From: an uncultured Bacteroidota bacterium
Lineage (GTDB): Bacteria; Bacteroidota; Bacteroidia; UKL13-3
Length of the DNA: 12,593 nucleotides
Direction: 5' to 3'
NCBI GenBank assembly: GCA_903888395.1
Contig: CAISTO010000410.1
Coordinates: 1 to 12,593 of the forward strand
Part shown: one piece after another, positions 6,856-11,819 of the stretch
How positions within the stretch are numbered: position 1 is the stretch's first letter
Layout: each line of letters opens with the position of its first letter
Translations under genes and position numbers: made by a program
Notes under the pieces: model-generated
Databases searched by the model: none
Told to the model about the DNA's origin: nothing
What the model saw: the letters and a program-made list of their open reading frames with translations, nothing else

Positions 6856-7623
6856 ATGATTTTTACAGATACACATACGCATTTATATTCAAAGGAGTTT
6901 GAAAATGAAAGTACTCAACTCATAGAAAAAGCCATTAAAAATGGAGTAAGCCGACTTTTTATTCCCAATATAGATTTGCAAAGTATTCAACCTATGCTGG
7001 ACTTAGTTTGGCAATTTCCCGAAAATTGTTTTCCCATGATGGGTTTACATCCTTGTTCGGTAGCTGAAAATGTGGAAGAACAATTGTTTCAAATTCAAAA
7101 ATGGTTTAAAAAACGCAAGTTTTATGCTGTTGGTGAAATTGGTTTGGATTTTTACTGGAGCCTTGATTTAAAAGAGCAACAAATAATGGCTTTTAAAAAG
7201 CAATGCTTGTGGGCCATTCAGCAAGATTTACCCATAAATATTCATGCTCGAAACGCAACTCCTGACGTAATTTCAATTTTACAAGAAATGAAACACCCCA
7301 AATTACGTGGTATTTTTCATTGCTTTAGTGGAAATGCCATGGAAGCCAAACAAATTGTAGAAATGGGATTTTACTTAGGAATAGGAGGGGTAATAACTTT
7401 TAAAAATTCAGGTTTAAGTGAAGCCATTGCAGATATAGATTTACAAAACATCGTACTTGAAACCGATGCTCCCTATTTAGCGCCTGTTCCATATAGAGGT
7501 AAAAGGAATGAAAGTTTTTATATAATTGATATTGCAAAAAAACTAGCTGAATTGAAGCAAGTAAGTTTAAAAAACGTAGCCGATATTACTACTGAAAACA
7601 GCAAAATAGTTTACGGGATTTAG
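6856..7623 (+). CDS. tatD: TatD-family metal-dependent hydrolase (DNase)
   Basis: A 255-residue TIM-barrel metallohydrolase of the amidohydrolase superfamily; studied TatD proteins are metal-dependent exo- or endonucleases acting on DNA. All ligands are in place: H7 and H9 in DTHTHLY, GLHP (63-66), E94 in VGEIGLDFYW, H130 in NIHAR, H155 in FHCFSG and D204 in LETDAPYLAP, followed by the family's PYRGKRNES. The length is standard and the gene is intact. Its stop codon is separated by only 2 nt from the convergent stop of the toxin gene. A diverged second copy of the last 45 codons lies about 0.85 kb downstream, suggesting that the 3' end has been an insertion point. Confidence 0.95.
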   Translation: MIFTDTHTHLYSKEFENESTQLIEKAIKNGVSRLFIPNIDLQSIQPMLDLVWQFPENCFPMMGLHPCSVAENVEEQLFQIQKWFKKRKFYAVGEIGLDFYWSLDLKEQQIMAFKKQCLWAIQQDLPINIHARNATPDVISILQEMKHPKLRGIFHCFSGNAMEAKQIVEMGFYLGIGGVITFKNSGLSEAIADIDLQNIVLETDAPYLAPVPYRGKRNESFYIIDIAKKLAELKQVSLKNVADITTENSKIVYGI

Positions 7624-7625
7624 TT

Positions 7626-7925
7626 TTATTTTTTATACCATTTGTTTGGATTTTTAGAGGTGTTAATAACACCCAGAATATGAACGTTCTGTTCATTTAC
7701 AATGTAATGTACTAAATACGGAAAGGGTTTTAAATAATAGCAACGAATACTATTATACCGGATTTGATAAAATGGATTTTGGCTTAATGTATCAAATGAT
7801 TTTACAACTGTTTGATAAAATTTTTTACCAAGCCCTTTTTCTTTAAAATTATAATAATCTATAGCATCTTGAATATCTATTTTGGCCTCATGTTCTAGCT
7901 TTATACTATAAATTAAGTTATTCAT
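7626..7925 (-). CDS. ParE/RelE-superfamily toxin
   Basis: A 99-residue basic protein with the ParE/RelE layout: an N-terminal strand (YSIKLEHEAKIDI), a helix with DYYNFKEKGLGKKFYQ, a second helix VVKSFDTLSQNPF, then strands QIRYNSIRCYYLKPFPYLVHYIV and NVHILGVINTSKNPNKWYKK, with the central Arg/Phe/Tyr pattern typical of the family. ParE members inhibit gyrase and RelE members cut mRNA on the ribosome; which applies here cannot be told, though the final pattern (hxINTSKNPxxW) is more ParE-like. I chose the ATG at 7925; a TTG three codons upstream (7934) is less likely. It overlaps the antitoxin gene by 8 nt, so translation is probably coupled, antitoxin first. Confidence 0.87.
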   Translation of the reverse strand: MNNLIYSIKLEHEAKIDIQDAIDYYNFKEKGLGKKFYQTVVKSFDTLSQNPFYQIRYNSIRCYYLKPFPYLVHYIVNEQNVHILGVINTSKNPNKWYKK

Positions 7926-8142
7926 TGTTATCAAGCATAAAGGTGTCTTTTACCTCATTCCAATCTAATAGTTCTGCACTATTTGAATTTGCAAGCCTTT
8001 CCTCCACTATTTGTTGGTGCCAATCAGGAACAACATATTCATTTTCGGAAATAATAGAAACAAAATCTAAAGATTTTAAGTATTCAATCAAGGGGGTTGC
8101 CTTAATTGAATTTGCATCGGAAATATCTATAGTTAGTCTCAT
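7918..8142 (-). CDS. Antitoxin, addiction-module component type
   Basis: The 74-residue acidic protein lies directly upstream of, and overlaps, the ParE/RelE-type toxin gene, the usual type II order. The C-terminal half, DWHQQIVEERLANSNSAELLDWNEVKDTF (40-68), matches the pattern of addiction-module component antitoxins, in which a helix and a short WxEVK tail wrap the toxin. The N-terminal MRLTIDISDANSIKATPLIEYLKSL looks like a strand plus helix and could dimerise or bind DNA; I do not recognise a named DNA-binding fold. Such antitoxins usually repress their own promoter in complex with the toxin, but no obvious palindromic operator was seen. Confidence 0.8.
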   Translation of the reverse strand: MRLTIDISDANSIKATPLIEYLKSLDFVSIISENEYVVPDWHQQIVEERLANSNSAELLDWNEVKDTFMLDNNE

Positions 8143-8161
8143 TGTAACTTTTTATTTTTAA

Positions 8162-8169
8162 CAAAAATA
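8162..8169 (-). promoter_or_regulatory. Candidate -7 box for the toxin-antitoxin operon
   Basis: On the minus strand TATTTTTG (8169-8162) matches TAnnTTTG, 19 nt before the antitoxin ATG. No good TTTG is found at the -33 position, so this is a half-supported call. Confidence 0.4.
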
Positions 8170-8228
8170 GCCATTATAAGTAATGTAAAAAATATTTTGG
8201 GTTTTTTGTTATTTTTTTTATTCTAATA

Positions 8229-8299
8229 CCACCAGTTTCACTGGTGGCCACCGTAAGGTCGTTCCTCTGGAACTTTAACTTTTAAAATCCTTAAGTTAA
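8229..8299. repeat. Run of hairpins with a CCACCAGT/ACTGGTGG palindrome
   Basis: Three inverted repeats in series: CCACCAGT-TTC-ACTGGTGG (8229-8247, perfect 8-bp stem), overlapping the 10-bp palindrome GGTGGCCACC (8243-8252); GTTCC-TCT-GGAAC (8261-8273); and TTAACTT (8275-8281) with AAGTTAA (8293-8299). They lie between the TA promoter and the tatD tail copy. The layout is REP-like, but no REP-associated transposase is present. Confidence 0.7.
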
Positions 8300-8307
8300 C
8301 GCCTCCC

Positions 8308-8469
8308 GATACATTGGAAGCTCATAGCCAATTGCCATTTAGAGGCAAACGAAATGAAAGTTTTTATGTAATAGAAGTAGCAAAAAAACTAGCAGAATTG
8401 AAACAAGTAAGCTTGAAAAATGTAGCTGATATAACCACTGAAAACAGTAAGATTATTTTTGGGATTTAG
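8308..8469 (+). pseudogene. Isolated 3' end of a second tatD
   Basis: From 8335 to the stop at 8467-8469, 44 codons encode PFRGKRNESFYVIEVAKKLA and onward to ITTENSKIIFGI, matching the end of the intact tatD: 38 of 44 residues identical, all changes conservative. At DNA level 112 of 135 positions match (83%) and most differences are synonymous. Homology probably starts near 8308 but is blurred by small indels there (DTLEAHSQLPFRG against ETDAPYLAPVPYRG). No start, metal-binding residues or barrel remain, so it cannot be functional. The mostly synonymous divergence means both copies evolved as working genes before this one was cut. It is bracketed by palindromes, the right one beginning at the base after the stop. 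Confidence 0.9.
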
Positions 8470-8485
8470 CCACAGCTAGCTGTGG
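8470..8485. repeat. Perfect 16-bp palindrome CCACAGCTAGCTGTGG
   Basis: The palindrome begins immediately after the stop codon of the tatD tail fragment. It shares CCAC...GTGG outer ends with the palindrome at 8229-8247 but has a different core. There is no T-tract, so it is not a typical terminator. Confidence 0.8.
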
Positions 8486-8488
8486 TTT

Positions 8489-8668
8489 ATGGAATTTAAG
8501 AAATACGCAACCCTTGCATTAAGCATTACATAGCAGCTACTAGAAAAATTGGGTTGGAAAGAGCAAACCACACTTCAAAGGCATATATTGTATCCGCAGC
8601 ATAAAAAAACGATAAAATTATTACAAAATTTAACAAATCATTACAAAAAAATGGCTGCTCACTACTGA
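8489..8668 (+). pseudogene. Possible small gene interrupted by one stop codon
   Basis: Starting at an ATG 4 nt after the palindrome, the frame reads MEFKKYATLALSIT, then a TAG (8531-8533), then 44 further codons (QLLEKLGWKEQTTLQRHILY at the start, HYKKMAAHY at the end) to a TGA at 8666-8668. The second part has a protein-like composition. I do not recognise it. It may be a 59-residue gene with an amber mutation, the tail of a lost gene, or chance. Another frame over the same DNA is also partly open, which lowers confidence. Confidence 0.3.
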
Positions 8669-8681
8669 TCCGCCATTTTCT

Positions 8682-8762
8682 TGTACAGAGATGTCATTTT
8701 TATATACAGAGCTGTTATTTTATTGTACAGAACTGAAATTTATTTTACAAATTTGTAATTTT
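8682..8762. repeat. 21-bp tandem repeat, about four copies
   Basis: TACAG recurs at 8684, 8705 and 8726, exactly 21 bp apart, with a decayed fourth copy (TACAA) at 8746. Units read approximately TGTACAGAnnTGTnATTTT. Because 21 is a multiple of three, the minus strand reads ISVLYNK, ITALYIK, MTSLYKK, MADQ, stop, and is open with one stop between this repeat and the stretch further upstream (to about 8845). This may be the tail of a lost repeat-containing gene; no intact ORF remains. Confidence 0.6.
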
Positions 8763-8842
8763 TAGGGGGTGAGCAAGCATTTTTTTGCAAGGAGCTGGTG
8801 TTTTTAGTTTGCTTCCGAACTTTGTTGTAATCTTCAATCTTT

Positions 8843-8973
8843 AACGTTTTGCGGGCTTGCGAAGGTGGCGATTTACACTACAAATTTCCATTCGAAGAAC
8901 CGCACTTCAATTATACGAAAAATTGTCATACGAAGCACTGAACCGCCACTTTTGCAAGCCCGCTGTTATTGGC
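8843..8973 (+). other. Hairpin element A (attC-like)
   Basis: AACGTTTT is followed by a 20-nt arm (8851-8870, GCGGGCTTGC then GAAGGTGGCG) that pairs with 8944-8963 (CGCCACTTTTGCAAGCCCGC), including two G-T pairs; then come T and GTTATTGGC (8965-8973). The 73-nt interior holds GCACTTCAATTATACGAA and CACTGAACCGCCA, both of which recur in element C on the other strand. The length of 131 bp is within the range known for integron attC sites. Confidence 0.7.
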
Positions 8974-8995
8974 TGTGTTTCTTGGGTATTGTTTG

Positions 8996-9565
8996 TCACA
9001 ATTCATTCGACAATTGAACTAATTGTTTCTCCAAATACTCTTCTGTTTCTTCGTCCTCCTCTGTTAAAAGTCGCTTTTTAATTTCAACAAATTTGTTGCA
9101 TATTCTTATAAATTTTTCGGTTGAGTTTAGTTTGTCAAGCCACGCTTTAAAGTCAGATAAACTTTCTTTATTTTTCAGTTCATTTATGTAACTTCCTTCA
9201 AAGTCCTTGTCTAAATTATTCAAGTTCTTGTTTTCTGTAATTTTAATGAATAAATCCTTGTCACTACAAAAAAGTTCAAATGCTTTCCTTTCTGCATCTT
9301 TAAGTTTATTCGTTTTAAAAAGTACAATTGTCCATTCATACAAAAAGTCTGGATAACACATGTCGTCAGAAAAGTTCTTATGAAACCAATTAAAATAACG
9401 AAGTCCCCCAGAAAAGTCTTCAATTGAAATATAGAGCTGCGGTGGAATATAGCGTTGTCCTCGTCCGTCATGATAATATCCTCCCCAATATTTTTTGTCC
9501 GCAGCCAATGCCGCTTTCACATTAATTATTTTTTTCTTAACTCTTTCAACTTGCTTTGGTGTCAT
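8996..9565 (-). CDS. Unknown 189-aa cytoplasmic protein, TPR-like, cassette module 1
   Basis: No signal peptide or membrane segment is seen. The N-terminal segment is basic and helical (KQVERVKKKIINVKAAL), followed by WGGYYHDGRGQRYIPPQLYI (27-46) and then helix-rich YFNWFHKNF, FLYEWTIVLFKTNKLKDAERKAFELFC (74-100), which looks like a TPR-type helix pair. The C-terminus (150-189) is strongly charged, with TEEDEETEEYLEKQ, and probably a coiled coil. I recall similar uncharacterised Bacteroidota proteins sometimes labelled TPR but know no function. It is the only gene of module 1 and runs opposite to module 2. Its codons use GAC, GGA and CGA more than the flanking core genes, consistent with transfer. 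The ATG at 9565 lies downstream of an 8-bp inverted repeat. Confidence 0.75.
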   Translation of the reverse strand: MTPKQVERVKKKIINVKAALAADKKYWGGYYHDGRGQRYIPPQLYISIEDFSGGLRYFNWFHKNFSDDMCYPDFLYEWTIVLFKTNKLKDAERKAFELFCSDKDLFIKITENKNLNNLDKDFEGSYINELKNKESLSDFKAWLDKLNSTEKFIRICNKFVEIKKRLLTEEDEETEEYLEKQLVQLSNEL

Positions 9566-9581
9566 CTATTGCTTTGTCAAC

Positions 9582-9603
9582 TGAATAATTAAATTATTAT
9601 TCA
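9582..9603. promoter_or_regulatory. Inverted repeat upstream of the module 1 gene
   Basis: TGAATAAT (9582-9589) and ATTATTCA (9596-9603) form a perfect 8-bp inverted repeat around 6 nt, 17 nt before the start codon. It could be an operator, but it is AT-rich and such repeats arise by chance more often here. Confidence 0.3.
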
Positions 9604-9694
9604 ACTTATACAAAGATTGTAAAAATTAACAATACTTCAAATTTTCAATATTGATGTATTAAATTTCAGTCTTAAGAATTAGTCGCTGAACATT

Positions 9695-9758
9695 GCCAAT
9701 AACGTTTTATATAGGAATGTTTTTTCCTTAAACCTTCCTATATCTATCCGTTAGGTGC
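9695..9758 (+). other. Hairpin element B (short attC-like site) between modules
   Basis: GCCAATAAC (9695-9703), GTTTT, then ATATAGGAA (9709-9717), a 17-nt loop, TTCCTATAT (9735-9743), CTATCC and GTTAGGTGC (9750-9758). The 9-bp stem is perfect. AACGTTTT at the left is shared with element A. The right end GTTAGGT matches the integron core GTTRRRY and the left AATAAC gives the inverse-core AAC. At 64 bp it is the size of a short attC site. Confidence 0.65.
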
Positions 9759-9795
9759 AAGCGTAGGACGAACCAGACCAAAATCATTTGTTTAT

Positions 9796-9839
9796 GTAAC
9801 AAAGGTTACTAACATACCAATATTGGATATGTAATTTCG
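9796..9839 (+). promoter_or_regulatory. Possible promoter/operator of the module 2 gene
   Basis: GTAAC-AAAG-GTTAC (9796-9809) is a short inverted repeat. TAATTTCG (9832-9839) is one mismatch from TAnnTTTG and lies 21 nt before the ATG at 9861. No good -33 TTTG is spaced correctly. A module with its own promoter would not depend on outside transcription. Confidence 0.3.
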
Positions 9840-9860
9840 TGCAAATTAATATCAAATAAA

Positions 9861-11468
9861 ATGACAAAGAAACTAACGACATTTTTAGGACTTATATTTT
9901 TAAGTCTTTCAGTCTTTTCTCAGACGACACCTTTCAATAGTTATATTGAACCAATGAACATACCTGGACTTGGCGGACTTCAAGCCTATGCTTTTGGACA
10001 ACACAACGGAAAATGGCTTGTTGTTGGTGGTCGACTTGACGGACTTCATCGCAGACAACCTTTTGCTGCATTTGACATCGCAGGTAACAACAATCAAATA
10101 ATTATAATTGACCCTGTATCTCAACAAAAATGGACAACACCAATTACATCGCTTTCTGTTGCATTGCAAGAACAATTAAGTTCGACAAATATGGAGTTTC
10201 ATCAAGAAGGAAACTACCTATATATTATAGGCGGATATGGCTACAACACAGCGTCAGCCGCAAGAAAAACATTCGACAACTTAACTGCAATAGATGTTCC
10301 ATCCGTAATTAATGCAGTAATTGGCGGAACAGCAATCACAAGTTATTTCCGACAAATTAGTGATGCTCAATTTGCAGTTACAGGTGGCCATCTAAAAAAA
10401 ATAAACAATACTTTTTATTTAATTGGTGGCAACAAGTTTGACGGCAATTACAACCCAATGGGCCACCCTACTTACACTCAAGTTTACACTGATGCAATCC
10501 GTAAATTCAACCTAACAGATAACGGAACTACAATTACTATTAATCATTTGCCAACTATTACAGATGCTACAAATTTACATCGAAGAGATTATAATGCAGT
10601 CCCTCAAATTTTACCAAATGGTGCAGAAGGAATTACAGTATTTTCAGGGGTATTCCAACCGACTGTTGACTTACCATTTTTAAATTGTGTAAACATTGAC
10701 AGCACAACATACATCGTAAACAACACATTTCAACAGTATTACAACCATTATCATTGTGCAGTTTTACCTTTATATTCAGCTACAAATAACGAGATGCACA
10801 ATGTTTTCTTTGGCGGAATTGCCCAATACTATGATAGTTTAGGAGTGCTGGTTCAAGATAACAATGTTCCATTTGTAAAAACAATTGCTCGTGTAACAAG
10901 AAATTCTAGTGGGACAATGGCAGAATTTAAACTTCCAGTCGAAATGCCTAGTTTGCTTGGTGCAGGTGCAGAATTTATTCCAATTCAAAGTGTTCCTCAA
11001 TTTAGTAATGAAGTTTTAAAATTAGATGACTTTACAGCTGACAGCACATTAGTTGGCTATATTTATGGTGGTATCAGTAGCACAGCTGCAAATATATTCT
11101 TTACAAATACAGGAACGCAAAGTAGTGCAAGTAGCCAAATATTTAAAGTATATGTAATCAAAAACTCAACAGTAGGTATTCACGACTTAAATGAACAAAG
11201 CATTGGGACATTAAAAATGCAAGTTTTTCCAAATCCAAGTGATGGAGACTTTGTAGTTAAGTTTCATTTGAATAAAATCGCAGAAACAAAAATCTCACTT
11301 TACAGTATTGACGGCAAGAAAATAGAAGAAAGGATTTTAAATAATTTACAAATTGGAGAAAACACATTTCAACGCAAAATCAAAAACCTCGACCTTGGAG
11401 GGACATATATTTTGACAATTGAAACTCCTTATGAAAAGGCGACACAAAAAATAATAATCGAGCCATAA
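9861..11468 (+). CDS. Exported kelch-like beta-propeller with type IX secretion sorting domain
   Basis: The 535-residue protein begins with a signal peptide (TKKLTTFLGLIFLSLSVFS, cleavage near Q21). The central region (about 40-440) has kelch-type blade motifs: WLVVGG (52-57), YIIGG (121-125), VTGG (173-176), YLIGG (186-190), VFFGG (316-320) and YIYGG later, with DPVSQQKW and MEFHQEGNY-like connectors, so a six- or seven-bladed propeller is likely. The C-terminal 83 residues (453-535), starting MQVFPNPSDGDF and containing ISLYSIDGKKI and TYILTIET, are a type A T9SS sorting domain. The protein should therefore cross the outer membrane and be anchored on the surface or released. Ligand or enzyme activity is unknown; catalytic residues are not evident. 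It is the only gene of module 2, and its codons (AAC, GAC, GGA) differ from core neighbours. Confidence 0.88.
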   Translation: MTKKLTTFLGLIFLSLSVFSQTTPFNSYIEPMNIPGLGGLQAYAFGQHNGKWLVVGGRLDGLHRRQPFAAFDIAGNNNQIIIIDPVSQQKWTTPITSLSVALQEQLSSTNMEFHQEGNYLYIIGGYGYNTASAARKTFDNLTAIDVPSVINAVIGGTAITSYFRQISDAQFAVTGGHLKKINNTFYLIGGNKFDGNYNPMGHPTYTQVYTDAIRKFNLTDNGTTITINHLPTITDATNLHRRDYNAVPQILPNGAEGITVFSGVFQPTVDLPFLNCVNIDSTTYIVNNTFQQYYNHYHCAVLPLYSATNNEMHNVFFGGIAQYYDSLGVLVQDNNVPFVKTIARVTRNSSGTMAEFKLPVEMPSLLGAGAEFIPIQSVPQFSNEVLKLDDFTADSTLVGYIYGGISSTAANIFFTNTGTQSSASSQIFKVYVIKNSTVGIHDLNEQSIGTLKMQVFPNPSDGDFVVKFHLNKIAETKISLYSIDGKKIEERILNNLQIGENTFQRKIKNLDLGGTYILTIETPYEKATQKIIIEP

Positions 11469-11480
11469 ACAAGAACGCCA

Positions 11481-11608
11481 GCACCTAATAGCACCTACAA
11501 GAAATTGGCGGTTCAGTGGTTACTTGAAGCTTTGTGCTTCGTATCAAGTTTAGTGCTGGCAGCCAGTTTTCGTCTCCGAAATCGCCAACTTCTTGTAGCT
11601 GCAAAACG
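11481..11608 (-). other. Hairpin element C, inverted relative of A
   Basis: GCACCTAAT (11481-11489) is complementary to the start of module 2. The arm CTACAAGAAATTGGCG (11495-11510) pairs with CGCCAACTTCTTGTAG (11583-11598) with one mismatch. Read on the minus strand it shares with A, in the same order, CGTTTTGC, GAAG-TGGCGATTT, GCACT..A.TT.ATACGAA, CACTGAACCGCCA and GCT(A/G)TTA. Its outer end (GCAAAACG on plus) lacks a GTTRRRY core, so as an attC site it would be degenerate or terminal. It begins 12 nt after the module 2 stop codon and could also act as that gene's transcript end. Confidence 0.68.
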
Positions 11609-11819
11609 AAATTGGGTTGTTTTAGGAAGGTTGCTATTTTCAAATATACCTATTATTTTTAACAAAGCAAATGTATTGAAGTACATTGTGCATTACAAAT
11701 GCTTATATTGGTTAAGTGCGTTTGCAAAACCACTTTTTTCCTTTTAAATAAATAAATGCAAATTTTGAATATGAAACTTTATTTTGCAATGCAATTTTTA
11801 AAAATTGTTGCTCCTAAAA
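11609..11819. other. Gene-free spacer before the ABC permease
   Basis: About 210 bp of AT-rich DNA without a credible ORF. One imperfect hairpin is present, GCAAATGTA (11667-11675) with TACATTGTGC (11682-11691), without a T-tract. TTATTTTG (11779-11786) is one mismatch from TAnnTTTG and is the best -7 candidate for the permease gene, 33 nt before its ATG, but no -33 box is found. Confidence 0.35.

Larger units (their letters stand above)
8843..11608. mobile_element. Putative two-module cassette element bounded by related hairpins
   Basis: Three hairpin elements (A, B, C) delimit two gene modules. Module 1 (8966-9750) starts TTATTGGC and has the complementary GCCAATAA at the left edge of hairpin B. 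Module 2 (9751 to about 11600) starts TTAGGTGC and has GCACCTAA at the left edge of hairpin C. Private complementary ends plus a hairpin at one end is how integron cassettes are built (TTRRRY at the start, RYYYAA then attC at the end). Module 2 fits the GTTRRRY core exactly on its left side; module 1 does not (GTTATTG). No integrase or transposase is in the window. The cassette reading is inference; the end pairs and hairpins are seen directly. Confidence 0.5.

Noticed and set aside
7926..7934. TTG start at 7934 for the toxin
   Set aside because: An ATG three codons later gives a normal family start and the more usual 8-nt overlap with the antitoxin gene.
7925..8161. Plus-strand ORF opposite the antitoxin gene
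   Set aside because: Antisense to the better-supported antitoxin frame, which has the expected overlap with the toxin gene and a promoter box.
8681..8762. CRISPR array
   Set aside because: The 21-bp units are contiguous with no spacers, and no cas genes are in the window.
8857..9081. Plus-strand ORF of 74 codons across element A
   Set aside because: It runs through the hairpin arms and into the antisense of the module 1 gene; both parts are better explained by other features.
9909..10312. Two ORFs (9909-10175 minus; 10130-10312 plus) inside the kelch-like gene
   Set aside because: Both lie within the conserved propeller coding region in other frames and are shadows.
8843..11608. Classical insertion sequence
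   Set aside because: No transposase ORF is present, no target-site duplication is visible at the outer ends, and three hairpin elements with private end pairs fit a cassette model better.
11505..11747. Plus-strand ORF of 80 codons after the kelch-like gene
   Set aside because: It starts inside the stem of hairpin element C and crosses its loop and the spacer; it has no recognisable composition or start signal, so it is a by-product of the repeat.
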